From positions 1,550,001-1,614,000 of the forward strand of contig CAVRDJ010000004.1 in assembly GCA_963719875.1 (NCBI GenBank): a stretch of 64,000 nucleotides of DNA, read 5' to 3'. Made by a program: the position numbers and the translations under genes. Position 1 is the stretch's first letter. Each line of letters opens with the position of its first letter. Below the pieces are notes generated by a model, which made no database searches, had not been told where the DNA came from, and worked only from the letters and a program-made list of their open reading frames with translations. This stretch comes from Palsa-360 sp963719875. Its GTDB lineage: Bacteria > Acidobacteriota > Terriglobia > Acidiferrales > UBA7541. Positions 1 through 9,028 of this stretch are shown here, one piece after another.

Positions 1-1686
1 AATGTTGGTCAAGCATTCCTGCGCGATACGAAATATCGTCACTTCCAAATCAACCGGCAGTCTTCCGAAGTCGTCAGGAATATCGAGTTGGATTTTCAGC
101 CCGCTGCGCTCAGCCAATCCTTGCACATACCAGTCAATCGCCACTGATAAGCCGGTTTCATCCAACATCGGAGGGTGCAACAAATACGAGATCGTGCGTA
201 TCTCATTGCTTAACTGGTGAACCATTTCTTGGCTTTGCCTTACAGCTTTAACGATCTCCGCTTTCTGTCCTGCGCGGCTAGTAATGCAGCCAAGGTTCAG
301 ACCTATTGCTGTTATGATTTGACCGGCGCTATCGTGAAGGTCACGCGCAATATGTCGCCGCTCTTCGTCCTGGGTCTGAATCAAACGATTTGACAGTTCG
401 CGGAGTTCTTCCCTCTGCTCTATGACCTCCGCGTTCAGCTGTTCAAGTTCTTGAGTCCGAACGCTCACCTTGGCTTCAAGGTCTTCGGCGAGGGTGCGAA
501 GACGCTCCTCGCTTTCGCGCAACGTTTTTTCACTCTGCCTCTGTTGCGTGATGTCAGTGTTCGTTTCCAGAACCGACTTCGGATTACCATGGGCATCCCG
601 ACCAAGTGCCCAACGGCTGGCAACTATGATCTGGCGGCCGTCCTTGCATCTGTGTCTCAGTTCACCCGTCCAGTGATCGCCCTGATGAAGTTGCTCGATA
701 GCGAGCCCTAGTGACTCGGGAAATTCGGTTTGCAATAGATCATGGGTCACGCGCCCCATTGCTTCCTCGCGGTTATGACCATATAGCTCGGAAGCACCTC
801 TGTTCCAATACGTGACCCGGTCAGAGCAATCTCGCACTATGATGGCATCATTGCTCAAGTCGAGCAGCAGTGCTCGTTCCGCCAGTTCCCGCTCACTCTG
901 CTTTCGTTCCGTGATGTCCCGCGCGACTTTCGAAGCACCAATGATCCGGCCGTCGGCATCCTTCACGGGCGAAATCGTAACGGAAATATCAACTGGCTTG
1001 CCGTCTTTGGTGAGCCGCACCGTTTCGAAATGCTCGACTCTCTCGCCCCGCCGCAGCCGCTCAAGAATGTGCGTTTCTTCGTCTCGCCGGTCCTGCGGAA
1101 TGATGAAAGCTATGTTCTGGCCTACAGCTTCCTCCGCCGAGTAGCCGAATATTCGTTCTGCACCTTGGTTCCAACTTGTAATCACGCCGTCGAGGCTCTT
1201 GCTGATGATGGCATCGTCCGAAGAGCCTACAATGGCTGCCAACAAACCGTTCGCTCGTTCCGTCTTCTTTCGTTCGGTGATGTCTTGAAAGAAATTCACA
1301 ACACCGACCATCGCACCGTTCTCGTCTCGAATCGGATCAATAGACACCGAAACCGAAATACGGCTTCCATCCGGCCTCTCGATGATGACCTCTTCGTCAT
1401 GCACCGAGGCGCCCGTGTTTAATGCCAGGGCTACCGGGGTATCGCAATGCGCCATGTAGGAACCATCGGCATGGTAAAGCGCATGCGCACCGCAAAAACG
1501 TTCGTCGGTATCGCCAATCACGGGCACGCGGCCCCAGAGATCGGCCGCGCGTGAATTGAACCAGATAATCACACCGTCAGGCGCTCGGACCGCGTACGCG
1601 GCAATCGGCAAAAGCTCAAGCAAATCCGTCGCTTCGCGATTCAAGATTTCTTGTCCGGTTAGGGAGTTGAGTGAATTTGATTTCAT
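1..1686 (-). CDS. PAS-domain sensor histidine kinase (3' end outside window)
   Basis: Reading the minus strand from an ATG at 1686-1684 gives 562 uninterrupted codons that run off the left edge. Three PAS/PAC units follow one another (about residues 20-140, 145-265 and 270-395); the first ends FFQDITERKK, the second DITERKQSERE and the third DITQRQRSEK. A short coiled coil (about 395-440) leads into a HisKA_3 dimerisation/phosphoacceptor helix with the core DEERRHIARDLHDSAGQ, whose His near residue 450 is the expected autophosphorylation site. The ATPase domain is mostly missing because the window ends. The HisKA_3 type belongs to the NarX/NreB/DegS-like kinases that normally pair with a NarL/FixJ-type regulator; none is visible here. 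No transmembrane segment precedes the PAS domains, so it is probably a cytosolic sensor. The family assignment is firm; the signal sensed is unknown. Confidence 0.92.
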   Translation of the reverse strand, partial: MKSNSLNSLTGQEILNREATDLLELLPIAAYAVRAPDGVIIWFNSRAADLWGRVPVIGDTDERFCGAHALYHADGSYMAHCDTPVALALNTGASVHDEEVIIERPDGSRISVSVSIDPIRDENGAMVGVVNFFQDITERKKTERANGLLAAIVGSSDDAIISKSLDGVITSWNQGAERIFGYSAEEAVGQNIAFIIPQDRRDEETHILERLRRGERVEHFETVRLTKDGKPVDISVTISPVKDADGRIIGASKVARDITERKQSERELAERALLLDLSNDAIIVRDCSDRVTYWNRGASELYGHNREEAMGRVTHDLLQTEFPESLGLAIEQLHQGDHWTGELRHRCKDGRQIIVASRWALGRDAHGNPKSVLETNTDITQQRQSEKTLRESEERLRTLAEDLEAKVSVRTQELEQLNAEVIEQREELRELSNRLIQTQDEERRHIARDLHDSAGQIITAIGLNLGCITSRAGQKAEIVKAVRQSQEMVHQLSNEIRTISYLLHPPMLDETGLSVAIDWYVQGLAERSGLKIQLDIPDDFGRLPVDLEVTIFRIAQECLTNI

Positions 1687-2147
1687 CTATTGCCTTCCTT
1701 CAATGTAGTCTCGACGTATCTGCCGCTTACGGCTGGACCCCTCTTCTCGCAAATATGATCTGAGGCAAAGCCCAATTCCGAATGTCGGCCACACTGAAAC
1801 CCACCTTAAAGAATGAGTCGTTAACGCGAAAGGTATATCGGCCAGATTACCGCAACATAAAGTATTCTGTAGGAGAGTGTTTGGGAATACAGGAATCCCT
1901 GTACGAAAAGTGCGACGGTCCTACTGTAATTCCTGGTGGGACCCGCTACAGAAGAGGCCAAAAAGAAAGCCGGGAAGAAGGCAGGGAACAAGAAAAAGCG
2001 CGACGCGCGGGCCAACGATAGATCTAGGGCCTCTCAATATTTCGGGCGAAGCGCCTTGACTTGGCCGGGCGTTTCGCCTATCTATTTTGAAAAGGAGTAC
2101 CAACGCTGGCACCAACGCAAGTGCAAGCTAGTGGTCGACGGCTCATT
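1687..2147. other. Intergenic region
   Basis: About 460 bases between the starts and ends of two minus-strand genes. Short overlapping reading frames exist on both strands, including a Lys-rich one near 1936-2021, but none has a convincing start, a ribosome-binding site or recognisable sequence. The promoter of the histidine kinase should lie just above 1686, but no motif was clear. Confidence 0.5.
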
Positions 2148-3677
2148 TTAATCCGAAGGGCGGCCATGATCGAGTCCGAACCTGGGATTGTCTTTTGTTC
2201 CCGTAATCTTGATTGCCAGGACCGTGCCCGCGTTCTTCCCTTTGAAAAATGGGTCCAGCGCTTTTAGAAAGATTGATTTCGCACCGGTGGTGGTTTGGGA
2301 CGGCTTCGCTTGCAACGTCAATTTCCCGTGAAAATCCAGCCCTCCACCGTCGAGGGTGTAGGTTCCGGCCAGGTTTATGGATGCGCCGGTCACACCAAAG
2401 CTCAGATTGGAAAAATGGAGGACAGCCGCGCTCACGCGGAAATTTCCTCTCAATTCGGAAACCACACCGTTTATATCCATATCCTTCGGTTGTCCCTGAC
2501 CTTTGCGGCTGAGGGTGTCGATTTTCCCTTGCACCACAGGGCTTGTGAATTGAGCATCTCCGATGCCGAATTGTCCAGTCAGTTTCAAGCGATCAATCAG
2601 GTCGCCAGGCCCCTCTGGAATATTGATCTTCGTTCTGAGTACAACGGAACCGGTCATTGCCGGCTCTTTCCCCTTGGCGGCAAGAAGAATCAAGTCTTCC
2701 ACACGGGCATCTTGTGAAACGGCGTCCAACGCAATTGTCCGGCCCTTCACATTGCGATCAACATCCACGACTTTTCCGCTAACCGCCAGTGTCGTATGTA
2801 GGAAACGCGCCGTCACACTATTGAGATAGGTATCGCCATTGGTGCCATCCACAATGGACGAAAATTCCGTGTGCAGAGTTATTGGGTGGTCCGTCGTTCG
2901 CAGGGCGAAATCCGGAGTATCCGTCACTCCTTCTACTTTTAGATAATCGAGCGGACCGCTAAAGTTGCCTTTGGACGACAGAATCCCCGTGATCCCCTTC
3001 AAAGTCCCGAGGTCTGCATTCTCAAGTGTGTATTGTCCAACGGCAGGCGTTTGCCGCGGAACTTCAGGAAACCAAGGCCCAAACTCGCCAGTAGCATCAA
3101 TTTCGCCTCTGGGTACCGCGTTTGTCAATGTCGCATGGAACCTGGCAGGACGGTCGAAACTGAGTTCGCGGAGCAGCAGATGATGTATCGGAAATGTTCG
3201 AGGTGGTTTTTCAGACTGGGCTCGCAGAACGGTGATGACGGCATCATCGGCGCGGAGCTCCTGAATCAGGGCTGGATATTTCTTTGCGAGGTCCTGATCT
3301 GTTCGTTGAATTAACGGGTCACCGCCGGGCTCCCGGGGGGGCGCATTAATTTGCAACCCATCAAGTCGCACGGATGCGATTCGAGGCTGCGTTCTTGTGA
3401 GACTCAATATATTGCCGTACATTGAAACTTGCTGGATCTGGATCAGAGGCGGAATGTCGGTTCTTCCCTTATGGCGCATCACAAGCCCGGTGATCGTCAC
3501 GAGGACGCGAGGAAACAGAGAAACTTTGAAATCGGAAAACTCGACCGTGCTCTCGAAGTGAGTTTGCAGGATCTTCATTGTGCGTTCGCGGATGACGCCA
3601 TGAAGCCTCGAGCCGAGTCCGTAAACACAGGTGAGGATCAGCAAGAGTGAACCTGCGATGATGGCCGATTTGCGCAT
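2148..3677 (-). CDS. AsmA-like envelope protein
   Basis: A 509-residue protein with one N-terminal membrane anchor or signal (residues about 5-25, hydrophobic IIAGSLLLILTCVYGLG). A long beta-rich region follows, with the repetitive beta-strand character of AsmA/TamB-type proteins (for example the run around LNSVTARFLHTTLAVSGKV and, near the C-terminus, SINLAGTYTLDGGGLDFHG). AsmA-like proteins are anchored in the inner membrane with a periplasmic beta-groove and are implicated in phospholipid transport and outer-membrane homeostasis. This copy is short compared with many AsmA proteins. It stands alone, separated by about 460 bases from the kinase downstream. No good Shine-Dalgarno sequence is seen before the ATG at 3677. 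The family call is fairly safe; its specific cargo cannot be told. Confidence 0.75.
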   Translation of the reverse strand: MRKSAIIAGSLLLILTCVYGLGSRLHGVIRERTMKILQTHFESTVEFSDFKVSLFPRVLVTITGLVMRHKGRTDIPPLIQIQQVSMYGNILSLTRTQPRIASVRLDGLQINAPPREPGGDPLIQRTDQDLAKKYPALIQELRADDAVITVLRAQSEKPPRTFPIHHLLLRELSFDRPARFHATLTNAVPRGEIDATGEFGPWFPEVPRQTPAVGQYTLENADLGTLKGITGILSSKGNFSGPLDYLKVEGVTDTPDFALRTTDHPITLHTEFSSIVDGTNGDTYLNSVTARFLHTTLAVSGKVVDVDRNVKGRTIALDAVSQDARVEDLILLAAKGKEPAMTGSVVLRTKINIPEGPGDLIDRLKLTGQFGIGDAQFTSPVVQGKIDTLSRKGQGQPKDMDINGVVSELRGNFRVSAAVLHFSNLSFGVTGASINLAGTYTLDGGGLDFHGKLTLQAKPSQTTTGAKSIFLKALDPFFKGKNAGTVLAIKITGTKDNPRFGLDHGRPSD

Positions 3678-3888
3678 GACAAATGATCTGCGCTCCTCTC
3701 TTCAAAAGAGAGATCGCTTATCGTAGCGAAGAGTTATAACACGACGGAGAGTGAGGTCGGTTGGCCAGCACTCTGACTGTCCTCCTTTGCTGGCAAATTG
3801 GTTGAGCCCGGGTCGGTAGGAGCTTACAATCCACCAGCTAGAAGTCTAAATCGGAAACTCTGGATCAAGACGAAGTCGGAGGACATTC

Positions 3889-4170
3889 GTGCCTTGTCTT
3901 TTGTTGGTCGTATTTCTAGCGTTCCCCCGGATCGCACTCGTATTGATGTTCTTCTTCTCGAACTACCTCCAGCGAGCCTACCACGGCCTTTTATTGCCTT
4001 TGATAGGGTTTTTGTTCCTTCCCCTTACAACGTTGGTATACGCATGGATGACGAATACACGACAGCCTATAGCGGGCATTAATCTACTGATTCTGATTAT
4101 CGCGGTCGTGATTGACCTCGGCGGCCTAAGTGGTGGCGAATATCATCGACGGACACGGTGGGAAGACTAG
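3889..4170 (+). CDS. Small three-helix membrane protein
   Basis: A 93-residue protein starting with GTG, chosen because a GGAGGA ribosome-binding site lies at 3878-3883, five bases upstream. Three hydrophobic segments are visible (about residues 3-23, 30-51 and 62-80), followed by a short charged tail. This pattern resembles small hypothetical membrane proteins that I associate with Acidobacteria and other soil bacteria; no function is known to me. Its TAG stop codon (4168-4170) lies exactly in the CTAG target of the downstream IS630 element. The target bases restore the stop, so the protein is unchanged by the insertion. Confidence 0.7.
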   Translation: MPCLLLVVFLAFPRIALVLMFFFSNYLQRAYHGLLLPLIGFLFLPLTTLVYAWMTNTRQPIAGINLLILIIAVVIDLGGLSGGEYHRRTRWED

Positions 4171-5249
4171 TGTCGCGTTACCGAAGAAGGTGACACACGG
4201 ATGCGTTTCTTCGGGTTGGAATAGGTCCAGCGAAAGGGCTGGGCGGTTCGGTTGTAGAGCCGGATGTAGTTCATGATTTGGTGGCTCAGGTCCGGGACGG
4301 AGTGAAAGATGCCGCGGCGGATGCAGTCGCGGGTGATCATGCCCAGCCAGATTTCCACCTGATTCAGCCAGGAGGAGTAGGTGGGCGTGAAGTGGAATTG
4401 GACCTTGGGGTGTGCCGCCGCCCAAGCTTTCACCGCTGGGGTTTTATGAACCGCGAGGTTGTCGAGGATCACATGGATCGTTTTGCGTCGATGCGTGGCC
4501 ACCGTTTCATCCAGAAACTGAACGAAGGCTTGGCTGGTGTGGCGGGGCGCGCAACGGCCGAGGACCTTCCCGCTGTGCACCTCCAAGGCCGCGAACAGCG
4601 AGACCGTTCCGTGGCGCACATACTCGACGGTGTGTCGTTCCGGGTGTCCCGGTCGCAGGGGCAAGGCGGGCTGCGTGCGGTCCAGCGCTTGAATGGCGGT
4701 CTTCTCGTCGATGCAGAAAACCGCTGCTTTTTCCGGAGGATGCAGGTACAGACCAAGAATGTCTTTCGCCTTGGCCTCAAAATCAGGATCGGGACTGGCC
4801 ATGTAGTGCTTCAGGCGGTGCGGTTGCAGCCCGACCTTGTGCCAGACCCGCATGACCGTGACGTGGCTTACGCCCCAGCGCCGCGCCAGACGGCGAGTGG
4901 ACCAGTGAGAGATCGGCCCCGGCGGAGACGCTTGGGTAGCCGCCACGATGGCGGCCTCCTTGGCCCCGGTCATCTTCCGGGGACGTCCGGCACGCGGCGC
5001 ATCCAGCAGTCCGTCGAGTCCCTTTTCCCGCCAGCGTTTCTTCCAGTGCAACGTGCGGCGAGGACTCATGCCGGTCTGCGTCTGGATATAACGCAGCGAC
5101 ACACCGTCGGCCAACAGCAACAGGGTCCGAGCGCGGCGGGCCAGTCCCGCCGAAACCCGCGTGGATCGAAGCAGTTGCTGCAAATGGGTCTGCTCCTCGG
5201 CAAGCAATCGAAACGGCTCTTTCGCAGTGAACATAAGCCCTTGTACCAT
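4167..5249 (-). CDS. IS630-family DDE transposase
   Basis: A 360-residue transposase that cuts and joins the element ends. The N-terminal third is helix-turn-helix DNA-binding sequence of the winged-helix kind (SLRYIQTQTGMSPRRTLHWKK and later WGVSHVTVMRVWHKVGL). The catalytic domain carries the DDE triad in IS630 context: Asp181 in FCIDEKT, Asp263 in VILDNLAVHKT and Glu299 in WLNQVEIW. The length is typical for the family and no frameshift is seen. The last sense codon CAC lies at the very end of the element, and the TAG stop (4169-4167) is made from the TA target duplication plus the next base, so the stop codon comes from host DNA. It overlaps the stop of the small membrane-protein gene on the other strand. 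Confidence 0.95.
   Translation of the reverse strand: MVQGLMFTAKEPFRLLAEEQTHLQQLLRSTRVSAGLARRARTLLLLADGVSLRYIQTQTGMSPRRTLHWKKRWREKGLDGLLDAPRAGRPRKMTGAKEAAIVAATQASPPGPISHWSTRRLARRWGVSHVTVMRVWHKVGLQPHRLKHYMASPDPDFEAKAKDILGLYLHPPEKAAVFCIDEKTAIQALDRTQPALPLRPGHPERHTVEYVRHGTVSLFAALEVHSGKVLGRCAPRHTSQAFVQFLDETVATHRRKTIHVILDNLAVHKTPAVKAWAAAHPKVQFHFTPTYSSWLNQVEIWLGMITRDCIRRGIFHSVPDLSHQIMNYIRLYNRTAQPFRWTYSNPKKRIRVSPSSVTRH
4170..4199 (+). repeat. IS630 terminal inverted repeat, left
   Basis: Left end of the element. It matches the reverse complement of 5259-5288 at 22 of 30 positions, including the outer GTGT, GTTAC at positions 8-12 and the inner GTGACACACG. Confidence 0.85.
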
Positions 5250-5258
5250 ACCAAAGCT

Positions 5259-5288
5259 CGTGTGTCACTTATTTATGTAACAGAACAC
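5259..5288 (-). repeat. IS630 terminal inverted repeat, right
   Basis: Right end of the element, upstream of the transposase start; partner of 4170-4199. It is followed directly by the duplicated TA within CTAG. Confidence 0.85.
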
Positions 5289-5382
5289 TAGTTCGTATCA
5301 TTCAAGCATTCGATCTGAATATCTGAACGAATACACCATTTCCTTGATTGCCGGTATCCCCCTGTGCTGATAGCTTTACGAC

Positions 5383-5991
5383 ATGAAGACATATCCCCTA
5401 AACATGACTATCAGTCCTCTCGTGAAGCGCCTCCTTATGCTTTGTTTTGGTGCCGGACTGGTCTGTGGTCACGCAAACGCTCAGAAATCTGCTCCTCCCA
5501 ATCCCGCGATTGACAAAAACAAAATCGAAGTTCGCAACAATGCCGCCAGTCTGCTCGCCGATCTCCTCGGCGACGATAAGAATGTCAGCAAGATCTTAAT
5601 CATCAAGCGCAATTCCGCCGAACTTGGACGACTAATTAAAGCGATTTCAAAGACTGCGGGTAACGGAGCAGAACAATTGGAAACGTTAGCGAAGAATGAT
5701 TCGACGCTGAATTTGCACGCGCTTCAACTTCCGCCTCGTGAGATAGCCGCTCGTGCTGCCATGTCCAAAACAAGGGAACACGAACTCCTATTCTCTTCCG
5801 GCGAGAAATTTGAATTGAACCTGTTGCTCACCCAAACCACCGCGTTGGACTACGGATCGCATCTTGCCAAGATCGCGGCGGAGAATTCATCCTCACCGGA
5901 ACAGCAGCGCAGATTCCATTCGCTCGAAGTTGCGCTGAACTCTCTATTGCAGCAAGTCATTGCGAAATTACGTGCGCTGCCTGGAAAATAA
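5383..5991 (+). CDS. Secreted hypothetical protein
   Basis: A 202-residue protein with a typical signal peptide: charged start, hydrophobic core around LLMLCFGAGLVCG and likely cleavage after HANA. The mature part is mostly predicted alpha-helical, with polar repeats of Leu and Ala and no cysteine. The start could also be the Met at 5404 (MTISPLVKRLL), which gives a more compact signal peptide; neither start has a clear ribosome-binding site. I do not recognise the family. It stands alone downstream of the IS630 element and may have lost or gained regulatory sequence through that insertion, about 90 bases upstream. Confidence 0.65.
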   Translation: MKTYPLNMTISPLVKRLLMLCFGAGLVCGHANAQKSAPPNPAIDKNKIEVRNNAASLLADLLGDDKNVSKILIIKRNSAELGRLIKAISKTAGNGAEQLETLAKNDSTLNLHALQLPPREIAARAAMSKTREHELLFSSGEKFELNLLLTQTTALDYGSHLAKIAAENSSSPEQQRRFHSLEVALNSLLQQVIAKLRALPGK

Positions 5992-6255
5992 CTCTTCGTT
6001 CGCCCGGTGAGTCCGTGAACTTGGCTGCCTAATATGCATTAGTCAGATGTCAGCGGCTCGGCTGTCAGACTTTCGGAGTGCGTTCATCGTCTTCGCGCCA
6101 TCCGGTTGACTAATCCGAGATAGGTCCTGTGAAACGCATGCGCCCCTTTTATAATCCGTTTCTCGGGACTTGGCTCAGCGGCCCTTGAGCCCACGTGAAT
6201 TTGCCTCGTAGAGTGTTAAACTTCGGTAAGGCAGGCCAATGGTCAGGAGGCTCGC

Positions 6256-6639
6256 GTGCCAACAAATGTCGTGGATGCACGAAATCCTGGTGGGAACTGG
6301 AGAACCTTGGGATCATTGTGGATCGTTTACGGAATCATCCGTCTGGCCGCAGCAATTCTGCTCGTCTTATACAGCGGTACAGCAACTGTAATGTTTGGCG
6401 CGCTCCTCACGCGCGTGCCCGATCCTTTCACCCTCATGAGCATCTTCCACTTCCTCTATGTCGTGGCCATAATTGTGACGGCCCTCTCCGGGATCTTCGG
6501 GATACTTGCAGGATTAACTCTGCTTGCGGGAAGGACTTCGGCACGCTCCTTGTCCCTCGCTGCGGGCTTCCTGTCGCTCTGCGACATTCCTCTCGGCACA
6601 ACCCTGGGAATTTACACCCTGATTATTTTTCTTTCCTGA
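6256..6639 (+). CDS. Small four-helix membrane protein
   Basis: A 127-residue protein with a GTG start at 6256, supported by AGGAGG at 6245-6250. After a polar N-terminus (about 18 residues) there are four hydrophobic segments, at roughly residues 20-42, 58-78, 80-95 and 100-125, the last ending in IYTLIIFLS. It resembles small uncharacterised integral membrane proteins that are common in Acidobacteria. No functional motif is visible and there is no operon partner. Confidence 0.7.
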   Translation: MPTNVVDARNPGGNWRTLGSLWIVYGIIRLAAAILLVLYSGTATVMFGALLTRVPDPFTLMSIFHFLYVVAIIVTALSGIFGILAGLTLLAGRTSARSLSLAAGFLSLCDIPLGTTLGIYTLIIFLS

Positions 6640-6994
6640 ACTTGGGCCTTCACGGCATGCTCAATTCTGAAAGATTGAGTTATGAATTTAGGAGCCTTTC
6701 ATTGGTCGCTGCTTGGATTATCAGATTGTTTGCGATAACTTCTCCGCCATGAAAATGGCCTTTACATCGGCTGAATATAAACAATTTGCGGCGCAATTTG
6801 ATGCAGGCCCCATTTTCATGTTTGGTGGTGCGCCAACGGCGAATGAAATCTTTTCGGAATATGGACCGAACTAGCAAGCTACGGGTCAACGCGCAGATCT
6901 ATAGCTTTAGTGACCACTTAAGACATCAATCCGTTGGTTCCATTGACGTGAAAGCGTTGTTCACTCAGGCTGGAACAGGGGAACCCCAAGTCTG
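6640..6994. other. Intergenic region with an 11-bp inverted repeat
   Basis: No convincing gene. CATGAAAATGG at 6748-6758 is repeated exactly inverted as CCATTTTCATG at 6810-6820, with about 50 bases between. This could be a decayed element or a hairpin. Overlapping frames on both strands here show no protein-like sequence. Confidence 0.4.
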
Positions 6995-7351
6995 ATGGGT
7001 ATGAGACAAATTGCAGCATCGGCCAGATTGCCGCAGCAAGTCGGCACCACGCGGCTGTGTCCGTACTGCGGCAAGTTGTTACCGAGGAACCGTCCGCAAT
7101 GCCCTCATTGCCGCGAAGCGCTTTCGGAGATCCGCATTGTTCGGGTCGCTCCGGTCGCCAAGCGCGGCCAAATCCGTCGAGGATTGCTTTGCATGCTCCT
7201 CGCTGCCGTGATTCATTATTTTGCTGGCGGTTACAGCGCGATGGACCTGCCTTTTCCGATCGTCCCGGTGGTGGCGGTCTATCTATCGCCGTTGCTGTTT
7301 TTGGGCGGCCTGGGCTTAACTCTTTACGGGTTTTACATGCGGATCAGGTAG
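6995..7351 (+). CDS. Zinc-ribbon membrane protein
   Basis: A 118-residue protein. Residues about 22-40 hold a four-cysteine zinc ribbon (CPYCGKLLPRNRPQCPHC), followed by two hydrophobic segments (about 62-82 and 90-112) that place the ribbon on the cytoplasmic side. Small zinc-ribbon plus transmembrane proteins are widespread and mostly uncharacterised. The start at 6995 is the first ATG; the next Met is two codons later (7001). No operon partner is seen. Confidence 0.7.
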   Translation: MGMRQIAASARLPQQVGTTRLCPYCGKLLPRNRPQCPHCREALSEIRIVRVAPVAKRGQIRRGLLCMLLAAVIHYFAGGYSAMDLPFPIVPVVAVYLSPLLFLGGLGLTLYGFYMRIR

Positions 7352-7714
7352 CTTCTGCATGGGGTTGCATGTCTCGTCGCCTCGAGCTTTCTCAGACCGA
7401 TGTGAGAGCCCTGAGGGAGATAGGAATTTCTCCCGGTCCTCTGACCGTCCTTCTGCCCTCCAAGGAAAAAAGCCGAAAGTAGCTTGTCATACTGGCTTGG
7501 CCCAACACTATAGCGGGCAGCTACGGCGGAAATGCTATGTTGATCCTTCCGTGCACCCGCAAAAATCTTGTGCAGCAAGAACTCGACAACTGAATGAAAC
7601 TTGCTATGCCACATTATGAAAAGGGCTGAATGTCGGGAAGTGTATCGATGGAATGAACTCCGTTTTTAGGCTTGAGAGATTGTAAACGACACTCCGGCCC
7701 TCCGGGAGAACGGC
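7352..7714. other. Intergenic region
   Basis: No supported gene. A 37-codon frame at 7369-7482 on the plus strand (starting MSRRLELSQTD) could encode a small basic peptide, but it has no ribosome-binding site and is only a candidate. The promoter of the sugar transporter should lie in the right half. Confidence 0.4.
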
Positions 7715-9028
7715 ATGTCTTCCATATCCGAAACGCCAGCTGTGACACTCCAACCCTCCACAAATGCACGTGCTCTGACCATTGTGACTGCGCTGTTTTT
7801 CATGTGGGGTTTCATCACAGTGCTAAATGACATTCTGGTTCCCCATCTCAAGGCTATTTTTGACCTAACCTATGCGGAGGTAATGCTCATCCAGTTCTCA
7901 TTCTTCGCAGCGTACTTCGTCTTTTCGATGCCAGCAGGAAAGTTGGTGGATTGGATTGGGTACAAGAAGACGATGGTGGCTGGTTTGTGCACGATGGCCG
8001 CCGGAGCCTTTTTGTTCATAGCTGCGGCCATGGCTTTATCTTTCCCGCTGTTTCTAACCGCACTGATCATTGTTGCGACTGGCATAACAGGGTTACAGGT
8101 ATCGGCGAATCCTTATGTTTCTACTATTGGTCCCGAGAAGACAGCATCCAGTCGGCTGAACCTGGCACAAGCCTTCAATTCTCTCGGCACGACCATAGGT
8201 CCATACTTCGGTAGCCTGGCAATTCTGAGCGCAGCGCCAAAGACGATTGATGAAATCCGGAGCATGCCGGCACCAGCCCTATCTGCATATCGCCTGCACG
8301 AGGCGGCCTCAGTGAAATTGCCTTATCTGGGAATCGGAATAACGCTTCTGATCCTGGCGTTTTTCCTTTCCCTCACAAGACTGCCAAAGGTCACTTCCGG
8401 TGAGTCGGAAGTCTCACGCGAACTGACGACCCACTCCATCTGGAGTTTTCGCCATTTAGTGCTCGGGGCCATGGCCATCTTTGTCTACGTCGGGGCTGAG
8501 GTTTCGATTGGCAGTTTTATTGTCAGTTATTTTACGCAGTCCGAGATCGGTGCAATGACCGTGAGGACCGCTGCGGGCTACGTTTCACTGTACTGGGGCG
8601 GAGCTATGGTCGGACGTTTCATCGGGTCGGCTCTACTGCAAAAAATCCAGACGGAGAAATTGCTCGCTGCATTTGCATCTATCGCATGCTCCCTGGTAAT
8701 CATCTCGATGCTGACTGCGGGACAGATAGCGATGTGGAGTATTCTTGCGATTGGTCTATTCAACTCGATCATGTTTCCGAGCATCTTCACACTTGGTATA
8801 AACGGTCTGGGATCGCTCACAGGCAAGGGATCGGGTTTGCTAATTGCCGCCATCGTTGGCGGCGCAATTATCCCGGAGATCCAGGGAATTGTCGCCGATC
8901 GGATTGGTATCCATCACGCCTTTTTTCTACCGGCCATCTGCTACGGGTATATTGCCTACTTTGCCGTCATGTGCGCACGCACGCCCAGCGTTCCTCAAGT
9001 ACCCCGGTCAGTTGATCATGCCCTGTAA
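7715..9028 (+). CDS. FHS-family sugar/proton symporter (FucP/GluP-like MFS)
   Basis: A 437-residue major facilitator with twelve hydrophobic segments. Its N-terminal helix motif FFMWGFITVLNDILVPHLK and the central QVSANPYVSTIGP with LNLAQAFNSLGTTIGP are hallmarks of the fucose/galactose/glucose:H+ symporter (FHS) family, which includes FucP and GluP. It should import a hexose or deoxyhexose across the inner membrane with protons. Length is normal for the family. A GGGAGA ribosome-binding site precedes the ATG at 7715. It has no catabolic partner next to it, so the substrate cannot be inferred; FucP (fucose) and GluP (glucose/galactose) are both possible models. Confidence 0.9.
   Translation: MSSISETPAVTLQPSTNARALTIVTALFFMWGFITVLNDILVPHLKAIFDLTYAEVMLIQFSFFAAYFVFSMPAGKLVDWIGYKKTMVAGLCTMAAGAFLFIAAAMALSFPLFLTALIIVATGITGLQVSANPYVSTIGPEKTASSRLNLAQAFNSLGTTIGPYFGSLAILSAAPKTIDEIRSMPAPALSAYRLHEAASVKLPYLGIGITLLILAFFLSLTRLPKVTSGESEVSRELTTHSIWSFRHLVLGAMAIFVYVGAEVSIGSFIVSYFTQSEIGAMTVRTAAGYVSLYWGGAMVGRFIGSALLQKIQTEKLLAAFASIACSLVIISMLTAGQIAMWSILAIGLFNSIMFPSIFTLGINGLGSLTGKGSGLLIAAIVGGAIIPEIQGIVADRIGIHHAFFLPAICYGYIAYFAVMCARTPSVPQVPRSVDHAL

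Larger units (their letters stand above)
4170..5288 (-). mobile_element. IS630-family insertion sequence, apparently complete
   Basis: A 1119-bp element with imperfect terminal inverted repeats of about 30 bp (22 of 30 positions match by hand count), beginning GTGT...GTTAC and ending their inner part with GTGACACACG. It carries a single transposase gene. It is flanked by TA at 4168-4169 and 5289-5290, and both ends sit in CTAG. IS630 elements are known to insert at TA, preferentially within CTAG, and to duplicate the TA, so the boundaries fit the family. The intact reading frame and matching ends suggest a fairly recent insertion. Confidence 0.9.

Noticed and set aside
451..1422. Plus-strand open frames across the first 1.4 kb
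   Set aside because: They lie antisense to the PAS histidine kinase, which has clear domain sequence on the minus strand.
4278..5291. 337-codon plus-strand frame through the IS630 element
   Set aside because: Antisense to a transposase with an intact DDE triad; the translation is Arg-rich without domains.
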